A DNA stretch of 33,456 bases from contig QZLE01000084.1 of assembly GCA_004796365.1 (NCBI GenBank), forward strand, positions 1 through 33,456, in the 5' to 3' direction. The first letter of the stretch is position 1; each line of letters begins with the position of its first letter. Made by a program: the position numbers and the translations under genes. This DNA comes from Gammaproteobacteria bacterium (GTDB lineage Bacteria; Pseudomonadota; Gammaproteobacteria; QZLD01). Under the pieces are notes generated by a model. The model made no database searches. It was not told the DNA's origin and worked only from the letters and a program-made list of their open reading frames with translations. Positions 33,398 to 33,456 of this stretch are shown piece after piece.

Positions 33398-33456
33398 TTT
33401 CAGCGGCGTAAAAGCTGGATAATAGCAATAGAACTTTAATATTTTCAAGGTAGTTG

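Larger units (their letters stand above)
32931..33456. other. AT-rich integron leader region
   Basis: About 525 bases without a convincing ORF, running to the window edge. It contains the intI promoter candidate, the two attI candidates and a weak plus-strand promoter candidate, TTGTTA-N17-TAATTT (33284-33312), that could serve as Pc. The window ends in CAAGGTAGTTG, possibly the ribosome-binding site of a first cassette gene. Confidence 0.5.

Noticed and set aside
1-33456. CRISPR arrays, tRNA or rRNA genes, insertion sequences, prophage genes, metabolite riboswitches
   Set aside because: I looked for regularly spaced repeats, cloverleaf-like blocks, transposase motifs and known riboswitch cores and recognised none; a covariance-model scan was not possible.

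Overview
The window looks like the chromosome of a flagellated gammaproteobacterium of moderate to low GC. The genus cannot be fixed from sequence alone. The evidence is a conserved gammaproteobacterial block (tyrS, an M23 LysM peptidase, anmK, a bactofilin, a DUF6776-like gene, argC), a FleQ/FleR-type polar-flagellar cluster, a BarA/GacS kinase next to pdxJ and acpS, and an E. coli-like AlaA.

Layout, left to right. (1) 141-4441: tyrS (-), divergent from an envelope M23/LysM endopeptidase gene and anmK (+), so peptidoglycan remodelling and recycling genes sit together. (2) 4583-8672 (-): a tight run of a CBS-domain ClC channel/transporter, argC, a DUF6776-like coiled-coil membrane protein and a bactofilin. 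(3) 9042-10250 (+): a family-4 glycosyltransferase of the exosortase-associated type, convergent with (4) 10259-11188 (-), a pentapeptide-repeat/two-TM ion channel. (5) 11225-19681 (-): fleQ, fleR, fliE, fliF, fliG, fliH, fliI, fliJ. These are the flagellar master regulators, the MS-ring/rotor proteins and the export ATPase with its partners. fleQ has a perfect CRP/Vfr-type palindrome upstream, fleR has a sigma-54 promoter, and no fleS/flrB kinase lies between them. (6) 19682-20792: a long non-coding region that holds the best find of the window, a compact minus-strand RNA with nine GGA motifs, AGGA-loop hairpins, a sigma-70-like promoter, a Rho-independent terminator and an exact TGTAAG-N6-CTTACA GacA/UvrY box about 170 bp upstream. 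It is a CsrB/RsmY/RsmZ-class regulatory RNA. (7) 20793-22730 (+): a small unknown lipoprotein and alaA. (8) 22945-30628 (+): a periplasmic type-I solute-binding protein, an 1100-residue hybrid kinase with partly degenerate receivers, and barA/gacS. (9) 30731-31886 (+): pdxJ and acpS. (10) 31911-32930 (-): an integron integrase (IntI with its diagnostic insertion), followed by about 525 bp of AT-rich DNA where attI and the start of a cassette array are expected. The array itself would lie beyond the window.

Working together: the window carries much of a Gac/Rsm circuit (sensor BarA, the GacA-box sRNA that would titrate CsrA/RsmA) beside the flagellar regulon such circuits commonly control. It also carries a second, ligand-binding-protein-linked hybrid kinase immediately upstream of barA that could be an accessory input. 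The response regulator (GacA/UvrY) and CsrA/RsmA are not in the window. The mobile or accessory component is the integron at the right end.
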